From NCBI RefSeq assembly GCF_004331955.1, contig NZ_CP036532.1, forward strand, positions 3,100,001 to 3,164,000: a DNA stretch of 64,000 bases. The letters run 5' to 3'. This document shows, in pieces, positions 19,381-28,515 of the stretch. The translations under genes were made by a program, and so were the position numbers. Below the pieces are notes generated by a model. That model did not search any database and had not been told where the DNA came from. It saw only the letters and a program-made list of their open reading frames with translations. Source of the DNA: Roseitalea porphyridii. GTDB lineage: Bacteria; Pseudomonadota; Alphaproteobacteria; Rhizobiales; Rhizobiaceae. Position 1 is the first letter of the stretch, and each line of letters opens with the position of its first letter.

Positions 19381-20784
19381 TTAACCATCGTGCCGCGCCA
19401 GCGCATCGAGAATGCGGGCCCACGAGCGCTGACCCTTGGCAAACGACGTCAGCTCGTACTTCTCGTTCGGCGAGTGGATGCGGTCGTCCGACAGCGCGAA
19501 GCCGACCAGCAGAGAGTCCATGCCGAGCATCGTCTTGAAATCGCCGACGATCGGGATCGACCCGCCCATGCCGATCACCGCGGCCGGTTTGGGCCACTCG
19601 TCGGAAAGGGTCGTCTTGGCGGCGATAACGGCGGGCGAATCGGCGGCAAGGATGTTGGCCGGCGATGCGCCGTGATCGGCGAAATCGATACGACAGTCGG
19701 CCGGCACGCGTTCGCGCACGAAGGCGCGGAAATTGTCGCGGATCGCCTGCGGTTCCTGCCCGGCGACGAGCCGGAACGAGACCTTCGCGGACGCCTTGGC
19801 GGCAATGACGGTCTTGAAGCCGTCCCCGGTATAGCCGCCCGTGATGCCGTTCACCTCGGCGGTCGGCCGCGCCCAGGTCAGTTCGAGCACGCTGCGGCCC
19901 TTTTCCCCGGCCGGATGCTTGAGATCGATCTCGCCGAGAAATTGCTCGTCCGTCATGCCGAGCGCCTTCCAGCTTTCGAGCTGCTGGGCCGGCACCTCCT
20001 CGACGCCGTCATAGAAATGCGGGATCGTCACCCGTCCCGTCTCGTCGTGCATGTCGGCGAGAATGCGCGTCAGGATGTGGATCGGATTGGCCGCTGCGCC
20101 ACCATAGTGGCCCGAGTGCAGGTCGCGGTCGGCGGCGCTGACGGTGATTTCCTCGCCGACAAGCCCGCGCAGACTGCCCGAGATGGCGGGCGTCTGCCGG
20201 TCCCACATCGAGGTGTCGCAGACCAGCGCGACCTCGGCCTTCAACTCCTCGGCGTTTGCCTCGAGGAACGGCTTGAGCGAGGGCGAGCCGCTTTCCTCCT
20301 CTCCCTCGAACAGGATCGTGACCCGGCATGGCAGGGCACCGTGAACGGCCTTGTAGGCGCGGCAGGCTTCCACGAAGGTCATCAGCTGACCTTTGTCGTC
20401 GGATGCGCCCCGGCCGGTGATCACGGTTGTGCCGTCGCGCTGCTTGAGAGCCGGCGCGAAGGGATCGTCTTCCCACAATTCGATCGGATCGACGGGCTGC
20501 ACGTCGTAATGGCCGTAAAACAGCACGTGCGGCGCGCCCTCGGGCCCCTCGTGATGGGCGACCACCATCGGATGCCCTTGCGTGTCGCGCACCGAGGCGT
20601 CGAACCCGATCGACGTCAGATCGTCGACGAGCCATTGCGCGGCGGAACGACACTCCTCCCTGTAGGCCGGGTCTGTCGAGATCGACCGGATCCGCAGCAG
20701 CGCGAACAGGCGCTCGACGCTGTCGTCGACGGACGTATCGAGGCGCTCGAGAACCGGTTGCAGATCAAGGTCGGTCGCGGTCAT
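19381..20784 (-). CDS. M20-family dipeptidase/metallopeptidase
   Basis: 467 residues. Metal-binding pattern of the M20 family is complete: His in YGHYDVQPVDP, bridging Asp in GRGASDDKGQ, catalytic Glu pair in EGEEESGS, Asp in VCDTSMWD, and a last His in RIHSPNEKYE. The insert (about 200-320) is the dimerisation domain. Cytoplasmic, no signal peptide; the closest characterised relatives are cytosolic dipeptidases/carnosinase-like enzymes. The ATG at 20784 fits the GGAG site better than the one 6 bases upstream. A structured RNA ending in a terminator lies about 80 bases upstream on the same strand. Confidence 0.92.
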   Translation of the reverse strand: MTATDLDLQPVLERLDTSVDDSVERLFALLRIRSISTDPAYREECRSAAQWLVDDLTSIGFDASVRDTQGHPMVVAHHEGPEGAPHVLFYGHYDVQPVDPIELWEDDPFAPALKQRDGTTVITGRGASDDKGQLMTFVEACRAYKAVHGALPCRVTILFEGEEESGSPSLKPFLEANAEELKAEVALVCDTSMWDRQTPAISGSLRGLVGEEITVSAADRDLHSGHYGGAAANPIHILTRILADMHDETGRVTIPHFYDGVEEVPAQQLESWKALGMTDEQFLGEIDLKHPAGEKGRSVLELTWARPTAEVNGITGGYTGDGFKTVIAAKASAKVSFRLVAGQEPQAIRDNFRAFVRERVPADCRIDFADHGASPANILAADSPAVIAAKTTLSDEWPKPAAVIGMGGSIPIVGDFKTMLGMDSLLVGFALSDDRIHSPNEKYELTSFAKGQRSWARILDALARHDG

Positions 20785-20868
20785 CGTCATGCTCCATCGT
20801 CAGGGGTCAGCGGGCGCCGATTGATGGGCATGGCCGACGCGCTTGTCAAAACGAAAGGATGCGCGGCA

Positions 20869-20951
20869 CAAAAAAAGCCATCATGCGGAGGTCACGCATG
20901 ATGGCTTCAAGAGCGAAGTGGCAGCCCGGAGAGGGGGATTAGGCTGCCACT
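20869..20951 (-). ncRNA. candidate small RNA or attenuator leader: two hairpins with C-rich loops, ending in a terminator
   Basis: On the minus strand the order is: a perfect 10-bp hairpin (20951-20942 with 20926-20917) whose 15-base loop is UAAUCCCCCUCUCCG; a short linker; then a perfect 12-bp hairpin (20906-20895 with 20887-20876) with loop UGACCUC, directly followed by seven U. The second hairpin is a strong Rho-independent terminator with no protein gene ahead of it. Both loop regions expose CCUC/CCCCCU, complementary to Shine-Dalgarno sequences, a common design in rhizobial trans-acting sRNAs. Alternatively it is a terminated leader of the dipeptidase gene 80 bases downstream. The 5' end is not defined. 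Confidence 0.6.
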
Positions 20952-21272
20952 GGTCCGGATCGGCGGGGGACGGGCCTAAGCCGGACAACGGCGTTTTGCC
21001 GTTAATCGTAAATTAAGATGTCGTTTGCGGCGAAATATTGGCAGCCTGTTGCAAAAATCACGCAATCACACAAATGTCATAGTCCGTGTGCGGGCCCTGC
21101 CGACCGGCCTACGCGTGCTTTGCCATGCAGGTCATGGCCCTGCGCGGACATTACATGCTGACGCGCGAATTGACCTTTGCATGACGATTCGCTGTTGCGT
21201 CCGGGGCGGTCCGGGTCTCAAAGCGTTTCGGACGATTGTGCCGCCGGGGCGGCGGCCGAAGGGGGATCAACA
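20952..21272. other. intergenic region between the sRNA candidate and the GlmS-like gene
   Basis: No convincing protein gene. AT-richer than the surroundings around 21005-21080 (for example TTAATCGTAAATTAAG), which fits a promoter region for the minus-strand RNA and the plus-strand GlmS-like gene, but I could not assign clean -35/-10 pairs. Confidence 0.4.
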
Positions 21273-24200
21273 ATGTGCGGCATCGCCGGTTACATCACGG
21301 GCGCGTTCTCCACGGGGGCCGTGGACGCGCGGTTTCATACCGCGCTTGCCGAAGAACTGACCGCACTGGAGCCCGGCGAAGCGGCGATCGACGCTCTGGC
21401 GTCGGCCGTCGACGCGCTTGGCGAGCGATTCGACGCCATGATGGCGATCGGCTTCGTGCGCGCTGTCGCGCTCGACGAAACCCTCCGATCGACGCTGGCG
21501 ACGATTGCCGACCAGCTTGACCGGCACGAGGCGGTGCTGACCGACCTGTCGCGGCGCGGACGCACCGACCTCGACCCGCTGATCGAGGCGTTGCGCGACA
21601 TGGCATGGCAGGTGCGCGCCGAACTAATCGCCCACGCCGAAGCGGCACGGTCGCTCGTCGGCGAAGGGGCCGATCCGCGCGAGACGCACGCGCTGCACGT
21701 GGCGGTCGCGGCCGAATATGTGCTCAGGGCGATCGACCGGCTCGAGGTGCGCGGACGTGATTCGGCGGGCATCGCCATCCAGATCGACCTTCCGGCAGGT
21801 GCGGTCGACGACCTGCCGAGCGCGCTTGTGGACCAGCTTGCCGATCGATCGGCCGATCCGCATGCAGGGCATCGGGCGGTCTACATCACGCCCCGTGGCG
21901 CGGCGGGCACCACGGCAACCTTCAGCTACAAGACGGCCAATCTGGTCGGCCGGCTCGGCGACAACGGCGCCGCGCTCCGCCGCAGCATTCGCGATGACGA
22001 TCTGCTCTGGGCCCTTGGCGGACGCGCCCGGCGCGCCTCGATCCTGTCACACACGCGCTGGGCGTCGCACGGGGTCATCTCGGTCGCCAACTGCCATCCG
22101 CACAACCCCTCGCTGACCGGCGACAACGCCGATGACACGGCCGCAAGCCTTGGCGCGATGTATGCGCTCAACGGCGACGTCGACAACCACGTCGAACTGA
22201 TGACCGAACTGGTCACGAACCGGCAGAGCGCGGTCGATGCGGCGATCACCACCGACGCCAAGGTGATCCCGCTCGCCGACCGGCTCGGCGACGCGTCAGG
22301 CGGCGATCGTCTCGAACGGTTTCGCGGCGCGATCCGCCGGCTCGATGGATCGGTGGCGATCGGCTGCATCGATCCGGCGATGCCGGGCGAGGCGCTGCTC
22401 GCCCAGAAGGGCTCGGGCCAGGGGCTCTACGCCGCCAGGCTCGCCGACGGGTTCATGTTCGCCTCCGAAGTCTACGGGCTGTGCAACGCGGCGCGCGCGG
22501 CGGCCAACCTCGCCCGTTCCGTCGCCGGCGGCTCGGTCATCCATCTCGATGCCAATGCCGGCGCGGCGACGATGCGCACGGTCAATGACGGCACGGAGGC
22601 AAAGCTTCGGTTCGATCCGATCCAGATCTGGGCGCGGGACATCTATCGCGGCGAGTTCGACACCTATCTGGAAAAGGAAATCCATGACGGGCCGGCGAGC
22701 GTCGCCAAGACGCTGCGCGGCCGCTTCCGCCGGCAGAAGGGCCTTGTCGCTTTCGACGAACTGCCCAACGACATCTGGGCCAATCTGCGCGAGGCGCTGC
22801 GCGGGGGCCTGTCGCGGGTCTACGTGATCGGCCAGGGCACGGCCGGCGTTGCCGCGGTCGGCATCGGCCACCTCGTCGAGCGGGCCCTGTCGCGCGATGC
22901 GCGGCTGCGCATCCCCGTCGAGGCCGTGCGCTCGTCGGAACTGTCGGCCGACATCGACGCCTACGATTTCAACCATGCGCTCGTCATCGCGGTCTCGCAA
23001 TCGGGCACAACCACCGACACCAACCGGGCCGTCGACCTCGCCCGCGAGCGCGGCGCGTTCGTGCACGCGATCGTCAATCGGCGCAGTTCCGATCTCGTCC
23101 GCAAGGCGCAATCCGTGCTCTATACGTCCGACGGGCGGGACGTGGAGATGTCGGTCGCCTCGACCAAGGCGTTCTACTCGCAGATCGCCGCCGGCAAGCT
23201 GACCGCGCTCTATCTGGCCGCGCAGCTGGGCGCGATGACCGATGTCGAGCTGGCCTACGAAATGGGCGAACTGGAAAAGCTGCCAGACCTGATCGCCGAG
23301 GTTCTGGCCGACGAGGCGCACATCGCCGCCTGCGCGCGCGACCTTGCCCCCTATTCGCGCTACTGGGCGGTGACAGGCTCGGGCGTCAACCACGTCGCCG
23401 CGCTCGAGATCCGCATCAAGCTGTCCGAACTGTGCTACAAGTCGATCCCGGTCGATTACACCGAAGACAAGAAGCACATCGACCTTTCGACCGAGCCGCT
23501 GACGCTGGTCGTCGCCAACGACCTGCCCGGCGACCTGGTCGGCGACGTCGTCAAGGAAGCGGCGATCTTCAAGGCGCACAATGGCCGACCCGTGGTGTTC
23601 GCGACGCGCGGCGCCGATGCCGACGCGTTTGCCGGCTATGCCGAACGAGTCATCGCCCTGCCCGCGGTCGGGGCCGACATCGCCTTCGTTCTGGCGACGG
23701 TGGCCGGCCATCTGTTCGGCTTCCACGCGGCGCGCGCCATCGACGAGGGCGCCCAGAAGCTCAAGCCGATCCTCGCCGATCTCGGCCTTGTCGCGCAGGG
23801 CGATCCGGCGGCCGATCCCGACGCCGTGGCGCAAGCGCTCGACCGGTTCGTCGACGAGGCGGCGCTGGGCGCGTTCAATTCCGGCCTTGGCGCGAGCCAT
23901 CTGGCGCAGATCGCGCTTCTGGCCCGCAAGATCGGCGCGGGCAGCGACGCGCGCGCCATCGCCGAGACCGCGATCCCGATCCTTCAGGCGGCGTTTGAGG
24001 AAACCTCGCGCCCGGTCGACACGATCCGCCACCAGGCCAAGACCGTCACCGTGGGCACCAGCCGGCCCGAGGACGCGCTTTCCTCGACCATTCGCGACGC
24101 GCTCGCAAGTCTGGGCCTCGCCGACAGCCGCATGTCGTTCGACAACCGAAAGACGCTCGCGGCGGTCTCTCGCCTGATCGACTCCATCCGCTGGTCGGTC

Positions 24201-24647
24201 CTGCTCGACATGGACGAGGGCGAAGACGGCGTCACCGTGCGGCTTGCTGCCGGCGCGCAAACGCCCGATGCGCTGGCAGACTATGCCGCGCCGCGGCCGG
24301 CGATCGGCGTGATCGGCGCGGCGCTCGATGCGAACGCGCCCTCGTGCGGCTTCATCGGGCGCGAGGCGGTGATCGCCGTGCCGGTGACCGGCGCCTCCTT
24401 TGCGGCCGTCGAACAGGTCCTGTGCCTGTCGGTGTCGATGCTGGCGCACGCCTCACGGGAGCAGAAGACGGCGGTGATGAATGCGCTCGGCACCTATCGG
24501 GCGACGCTTCGCGACTGGGAACAGACGCTCGGCGCCGAAGCCGAGGCCGCCCTGCAACGCCGGATCGCCAGCGAGACGCCGCTGACGGTCGCGTTCCGTC
24601 CCGCCGCGCTGATCCCCGGCGAGAGCGAAGGCCGTCAGTCCGCCTGA
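21273..24647 (+). CDS. oversized GlmS-like amidotransferase (glutamine amidotransferase plus two SIS domains)
   Basis: 1124 residues, nearly twice GlmS (about 610). Start MCGIAGYITG gives the N-terminal nucleophile Cys after Met removal, with GGGGGAT upstream. Canonical class II amidotransferase motifs follow but displaced: RGRDSAGIA near 160 (about 26 in E. coli), HTRWASHG near 259, then NCHPH and NGDVDNH. Two SIS (sugar isomerase) domains carry SQSGTTTDT near 575 and SVASTKAF/EDKKHIDLS up to about 735. The motif that ends normal GlmS (AKSVTVE) appears as AKTVTVG near 922 and is followed by about 200 more residues. Expected chemistry: amide-N transfer from glutamine to a sugar phosphate. The gene overlaps the next, convergent gene by 13 bases. 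Confidence 0.85.
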   Translation: MCGIAGYITGAFSTGAVDARFHTALAEELTALEPGEAAIDALASAVDALGERFDAMMAIGFVRAVALDETLRSTLATIADQLDRHEAVLTDLSRRGRTDLDPLIEALRDMAWQVRAELIAHAEAARSLVGEGADPRETHALHVAVAAEYVLRAIDRLEVRGRDSAGIAIQIDLPAGAVDDLPSALVDQLADRSADPHAGHRAVYITPRGAAGTTATFSYKTANLVGRLGDNGAALRRSIRDDDLLWALGGRARRASILSHTRWASHGVISVANCHPHNPSLTGDNADDTAASLGAMYALNGDVDNHVELMTELVTNRQSAVDAAITTDAKVIPLADRLGDASGGDRLERFRGAIRRLDGSVAIGCIDPAMPGEALLAQKGSGQGLYAARLADGFMFASEVYGLCNAARAAANLARSVAGGSVIHLDANAGAATMRTVNDGTEAKLRFDPIQIWARDIYRGEFDTYLEKEIHDGPASVAKTLRGRFRRQKGLVAFDELPNDIWANLREALRGGLSRVYVIGQGTAGVAAVGIGHLVERALSRDARLRIPVEAVRSSELSADIDAYDFNHALVIAVSQSGTTTDTNRAVDLARERGAFVHAIVNRRSSDLVRKAQSVLYTSDGRDVEMSVASTKAFYSQIAAGKLTALYLAAQLGAMTDVELAYEMGELEKLPDLIAEVLADEAHIAACARDLAPYSRYWAVTGSGVNHVAALEIRIKLSELCYKSIPVDYTEDKKHIDLSTEPLTLVVANDLPGDLVGDVVKEAAIFKAHNGRPVVFATRGADADAFAGYAERVIALPAVGADIAFVLATVAGHLFGFHAARAIDEGAQKLKPILADLGLVAQGDPAADPDAVAQALDRFVDEAALGAFNSGLGASHLAQIALLARKIGAGSDARAIAETAIPILQAAFEETSRPVDTIRHQAKTVTVGTSRPEDALSSTIRDALASLGLADSRMSFDNRKTLAAVSRLIDSIRWSVLLDMDEGEDGVTVRLAAGAQTPDALADYAAPRPAIGVIGAALDANAPSCGFIGREAVIAVPVTGASFAAVEQVLCLSVSMLAHASREQKTAVMNALGTYRATLRDWEQTLGAEAEAALQRRIASETPLTVAFRPAALIPGESEGRQSA

Positions 24648-26860
24648 AGCAGTTCGCCGAGCGCGCAGACGACATGGTAGAGCGTGCTGGCCGGCATGTC
24701 GGCGGCGCGCGGCGCACCGTCCGCGTCGATCTCGTCCATCCAGCCGCCCGCCACGGGCCTTGCCAGATAGTGATCGAACAGCACGTCGATCATCTGCGCG
24801 CGCAGCCCGGCGGCGCCGGCGACGCCACACTGCTCGAGCGCGATGGCGGCCTTGAGGGCCTCGGTCTGGGGCCAGCACCGCGCGCCCTCCGAAAGGCCCG
24901 TTCCGTCCGGCCGCATCGTGTTGGCGACCGCGCCGGTCGCCGGATGGTGGCCGAAGGCGCGCGCCGTTGCAAAAAGCGTGCGCGCCTGCGCCTCGAGATC
25001 CGCCCGCGGCCGCAGCCTTGCAAAGCGGATCAGCAGCCAGGCCCATTCGTAGAGATGGCCGGGTTCGACGAGGTCGTCTGCGTCCGCCCCGGTCAGCGGT
25101 GACCAGTCGTCCGCGAACGTCTCGCGCACCGTGCCGGTCGACGCGTCGAAAAAGTGGTTCTGGAACAGGTCGACGACCGCCTCGGCCCGATCGAGGAACG
25201 CGGTCTCGCCGGTCGCCTCGTGCCAGGCGAGCATCGCCTCGAGGAAATGCATGTGCGGATTGGCGCGCCGCGGCCGCGACCCGCGCGTGTCCTCGACAAA
25301 CCCGCCATGGACGGGATCGGCGAGCGCGGCGTCCATGAAGGCGAGCGTCCGGTCGGCCCAGGCGCGGGCCCCGGAAAACCGGCCCGTCCGGTGCAGGAAG
25401 GCGAGCGCCAGCAGCACGAAGGCCTGATCGTAGGCGTCGCGCCGGTCGTCCCGGATCGTGCCGTCGGGATTGAAGCGGTGGATCCAGCCGCCTTCGGAAT
25501 GCCAGCCGGACCGTGTCAGCGTGTCGAACAGCCCTTCGAGCAGCCCTTCGGGCGCACCGGTCCAGCCAAGCTCCATCGCCCTGGCGAAGCTGTAGATCTG
25601 ACGCGGCAGCACGCGCAGCCGCCTGAAAGCGTAATCCCCGACCGTGCCATCGAGGGCTAGCAGCTCGTGCACGCCGCCGCACTCGGGGTCGAGACCGGTC
25701 GTGCTCCAGAGCGGCAGGCAGACCTCGAAAAGCCAGGCGGCGATCGCCTTTTTCGAACGGCCCTGCGGCGCGGTGGCGGCAAGGCCCGTCTTCCACTCGG
25801 TCGTCACCTGCTTGACGAGGTGCGTCGCATCGCGCCGCGTCACCAGCACCTTGCCGTCTTCGGCGACGACGACCAGATCGTCGACACCGGCGACGGCGAC
25901 CACCGCGTCGGTTGCCCGCACCAGATTGCCATGCGCCTCGACCGCGATGGCCGGTCCGGTGACCGCGTTGCCGGCCTCGTCCTTGTCCGCATGGGCGTAG
26001 AGCTGCGCCCACGAGCCCAGATCGTCCCAGCCGAACGGCGCCGGCACCACGCCGATATTGTCGGCCTTCTCCATGATCGCGTAGTCGATGGAGACCTTGT
26101 CGGCTGCCGCGAAGCTTTCCGGGTCGAGCCACAGCCTGTTGCCCTCGACGCGCGCGCCGGAGGCGGCAAGCGAAGCCTGCCGCCATATCTGCGGTTGTCG
26201 TGCGCGGAACTCGCCGGCCATGCGCCCGGCGCGAAACAGGAACATGCCCGCGTTCCAGAGGAAGTCGCCGCTTTGAAGATAGGCCCGCGCGGTGTCCGCG
26301 TCGGGCTTTTCGCGGAACCGGCGGACGGCGAACCCCTCCCCCGCCGGCGCGCCCTTTTCGATGTAGCCGTACTGCGTTTCGGGCCGGTCGGGCGCGATGC
26401 CGATCGTCACGATCGCATCGCTGCCCGCGGCCATGCGCGCGGCACGCGCGACGGTGCCCCGGAATGCCTCATCATCATCGATCAATGCGTCGGACGGAAC
26501 GACCAGGAGCAAAGGCTCAGGCATCTGATCGGCATGCAGGGCGGTGACGGCGGCGATGGCGGCGGCGGTGTCGCGAATGGCCGGTTCGAGCACCAGCCGA
26601 TAGCGCGAGACCGCGCCGAGATGACGTTCGAGCAGTTCGACCTGGGCCGCACTGCCGATGACGACCGGCGGGTCGAGCACGATGTCTTCGAGGCGCCCCT
26701 CGGGCAGGCGTGCGAGCGTGCCGGCGAGAAGGCTCCGGCTGCCGGTCAGGGCGTGAAACTGCTTTGGCCTGTCGTCCCGCGACATCGGCCACAGCCGCGA
26801 GCCGGCCCCGCCGCACAGGATGACGGGCACGACATGAAGCGCGTCGTCGCTCTGTCCCAT
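24635..26860 (-). CDS. fusion: mannose-1-phosphate guanylyltransferase + AGE-type epimerase/isomerase
   Basis: 741 residues. Residues 1-350 are a nucleotidyltransferase: LCGGAGSRLWPMSR and the RPKQF motif near 30, VPSDALI, and FREKPD, the signature of GDP-mannose pyrophosphorylase. From about 370 the chain is an (alpha/alpha)6-barrel of the N-acylglucosamine 2-epimerase/mannose isomerase family (RQIYSFARAMELGW, NPHMHFLEAMLAWHE, PGHLYEWAWLL, RCWPQTEALKA, with barrel His/Glu residues). In many bacteria the second half is instead a cupin mannose-6-phosphate isomerase, so the fusion probably makes GDP-mannose from fructose 6-phosphate-derived mannose phosphates for polysaccharide. Start ATG with GGGAGG 5 bases upstream. 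Confidence 0.87.
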   Translation of the reverse strand: MGQSDDALHVVPVILCGGAGSRLWPMSRDDRPKQFHALTGSRSLLAGTLARLPEGRLEDIVLDPPVVIGSAAQVELLERHLGAVSRYRLVLEPAIRDTAAAIAAVTALHADQMPEPLLLVVPSDALIDDDEAFRGTVARAARMAAGSDAIVTIGIAPDRPETQYGYIEKGAPAGEGFAVRRFREKPDADTARAYLQSGDFLWNAGMFLFRAGRMAGEFRARQPQIWRQASLAASGARVEGNRLWLDPESFAAADKVSIDYAIMEKADNIGVVPAPFGWDDLGSWAQLYAHADKDEAGNAVTGPAIAVEAHGNLVRATDAVVAVAGVDDLVVVAEDGKVLVTRRDATHLVKQVTTEWKTGLAATAPQGRSKKAIAAWLFEVCLPLWSTTGLDPECGGVHELLALDGTVGDYAFRRLRVLPRQIYSFARAMELGWTGAPEGLLEGLFDTLTRSGWHSEGGWIHRFNPDGTIRDDRRDAYDQAFVLLALAFLHRTGRFSGARAWADRTLAFMDAALADPVHGGFVEDTRGSRPRRANPHMHFLEAMLAWHEATGETAFLDRAEAVVDLFQNHFFDASTGTVRETFADDWSPLTGADADDLVEPGHLYEWAWLLIRFARLRPRADLEAQARTLFATARAFGHHPATGAVANTMRPDGTGLSEGARCWPQTEALKAAIALEQCGVAGAAGLRAQMIDVLFDHYLARPVAGGWMDEIDADGAPRAADMPASTLYHVVCALGELLQAD

Positions 26861-26954
26861 GTCGCCTCCCTGACTGTCGGCCGCACGCGCCATTGCGGTA
26901 CCCGCGCGCCGGCGTGCTGGCAAGACGGCGATGCGGACCCTCGTCCGGCCGCCA

Positions 26955-26988
26955 AAGAAAACGGCCCGTCCGTTGCCGGGCGGGCCGT
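26955..26988 (-). terminator. Rho-independent terminator of the Flp pilin gene
   Basis: 12-bp stem (26961-26972 with 26977-26988, one G-T pair), loop TTGC, followed on the minus strand by TTTTC. Lies 24 bases beyond the pilin stop codon. Confidence 0.8.
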
Positions 26989-27012
26989 GATCGGATTTTG
27001 GCGAGCGACGCC

Positions 27013-27171
27013 TTAGCCGGAGATCTCGTCGGAGATTTCCTGGAACTGGGTGTTCAGCGTCTCGCCCAGCGTGGTGGCGCCGGCGATGATGGCGACGGCG
27101 ATGAGCGCGGCGATCAGGCCATATTCGATGGCGGTGGCGCCCGACTCGTCTTTCAGAAAACGTGCAAACAT
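27013..27171 (-). CDS. Flp/Fap-type pilin subunit
   Basis: 52 residues. Class IVb prepilin: short basic leader MFARFLKDESG, cleavage site G/A, then ATAIEYGLIAALIAVAII with Glu at +5 and Tyr at +6, as in Flp pilins, followed by a hydrophobic helix and a short polar tail. Ribosome site AAGGAG 9 bases before the ATG. Exported, processed by a TadV-type peptidase and assembled by the Tad machinery, none of which is in this window, so it is an isolated pilin copy. It has its own terminator. Confidence 0.9.
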   Translation of the reverse strand: MFARFLKDESGATAIEYGLIAALIAVAIIAGATTLGETLNTQFQEISDEISG

Positions 27172-27732
27172 TGGTGAGCTCCTTACTCGATATCAAACAG
27201 CACTGCTGTCGGGATTCTTCGCGTGCCCCGATCAGTGACGCCAAACTACAGGCCGCCCATTGCCAGCCGCTTAAGGATTACGGTTTCACAATCGTAAACC
27301 CGATCATGGTGAAGGAGCGGTTCACGGGACGCGGAAGGAGATGGGCAAGGCATATCACCCGCTGACGGCGATTGCGCCGCTTGGCCACTCGAGCGCGGCG
27401 CAGCAAAGACATATCCCAGAGCCCCTGAACGCAAAGAACTGCCGTCGCGGGACAGTTCAGGAAAAATGCACCGGAGATGCCCACATCGTTGCTTCCCGGG
27501 CGCCTGCAGCCACCGAAAGCCACAGTTGCTGTCGATTGCTGTTTGATCCTGCCTCCGCTTCATCTTCTGGCCGAAGGGGCCGGTCGGGTTCGTGTTCTGA
27601 TGAAAGGGCACTCCCACCGTTGGCCCAAGACGGCCTTCGAGTCACGCGCCGGCAAGGCGTGGCACGACTGGTGGTCAACGCCACAGGTGGCAATGTCCGG
27701 TTACGTGATCTGCCTTTCCGATTTGACGCGGA
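27172..27732. other. intergenic region, no gene recognised
   Basis: About 560 bases. Several short frames exist on both strands, but none has a recognisable motif, good ribosome site and non-overlapping partner. One plus-strand frame ends at 27739 inside the start of the convergent SDR gene. The composition is a little lower in G+C than the neighbours. The pilin promoter should be within the first 150 bases (a GAGTAAGGAG ribosome site marks the pilin leader). Confidence 0.4.
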
Positions 27733-28515
27733 CTACTGAAGATTGACGTACATCCCGCCATCGACGATCACGCTGGCGCCGGTGACGTACCGGGCCATGT
27801 CGGAAGCAAGGAACGCGACCACATCGCCGACGTCCTCGGGCTCGCCATAGCGCCCAAGGGGGATGCGCTTGCGGAAGTAGGCATCCTTGTCCGGATCGGA
27901 CAGGCTTTCGCGGTTCATGTCGGTGAGGATCGCGCCCGGCATCACCGAGTTGCAACGTATACCGTGCGGTCCCAGCGCGATCGCAACCGACTGCATCAGC
28001 GAATGCACACCGGCCTTCGTCGGCGTGTAGTGCGACTGGAACTCGCCGCCGACCAGTGCCGAGATCGACGAGGTCGCGACGATCGCGCCACCATGGCCCT
28101 GCTCGACCATCCGGTTGGCAACGGCCTGGCTGACCAGGAAGGCGCCTTCCATGTTGACGCCGAATACCTTGCGCATGAGATCGACCGGCATGTCGAGAAA
28201 GCCGTGGAACGGGCAGATGCCCGCATTGGCGGCAAGGATGTCGACCTTGCCGAAACGCTCGACCGCCGCATCGACCAGAGCCGGGCCGGTCGCCGGATCG
28301 GCCACATCCCCTTCAAGAGCGATCGCCGAGCGGCCCAGACGCTCGATCTCGGCGACAACCGCCTGCGCCGCGCCGTCCCTTCCATAGCCGGTGTCTGTTT
28401 TGCCCCAATAGTTGATCACCACATCGGCGCCCTGACGGGCCAGCGAGACCGCGATGCCGGCCCCGATGCCGCGCGACCCGCCCGTGACGATGGCGCATTT
28501 GTTCTCAAGAAGCAT
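27733..28515 (-). CDS. SDR oxidoreductase, L-rhamnose 1-dehydrogenase-like
   Basis: 260 residues. Classical [12 protein letters not shown] cofactor loop, NAG motif, catalytic Ser in ATSSIS, Tyr-x-x-x-Lys in YTPTKAG, and C-terminal DGGMYVNLQ. Segments [27 protein letters not shown] and [10 protein letters not shown] are strikingly like characterised NAD(P) L-rhamnose 1-dehydrogenases as I remember them, so a sugar (rhamnose/fucose-like) lactone-forming oxidation is the best guess. Last gene of the Opp-hydantoinase operon, overlapping the upstream ATPase gene by 11 bases. The ATG at 28515 has GGAGG 8 bases upstream; a GTG 9 bases earlier is too close to it. Confidence 0.75.
   Translation of the reverse strand: MLLENKCAIVTGGSRGIGAGIAVSLARQGADVVINYWGKTDTGYGRDGAAQAVVAEIERLGRSAIALEGDVADPATGPALVDAAVERFGKVDILAANAGICPFHGFLDMPVDLMRKVFGVNMEGAFLVSQAVANRMVEQGHGGAIVATSSISALVGGEFQSHYTPTKAGVHSLMQSVAIALGPHGIRCNSVMPGAILTDMNRESLSDPDKDAYFRKRIPLGRYGEPEDVGDVVAFLASDMARYVTGASVIVDGGMYVNLQ

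Noticed and set aside
22296-24449. A 717-codon open frame on the minus strand
   Set aside because: Antisense to the GlmS-like gene, which has canonical motifs.
27341-27739. Short plus-strand frames ending near the SDR gene
   Set aside because: No recognisable domain, competing frames of similar length, and they overlap the 3' end of the well-supported SDR.
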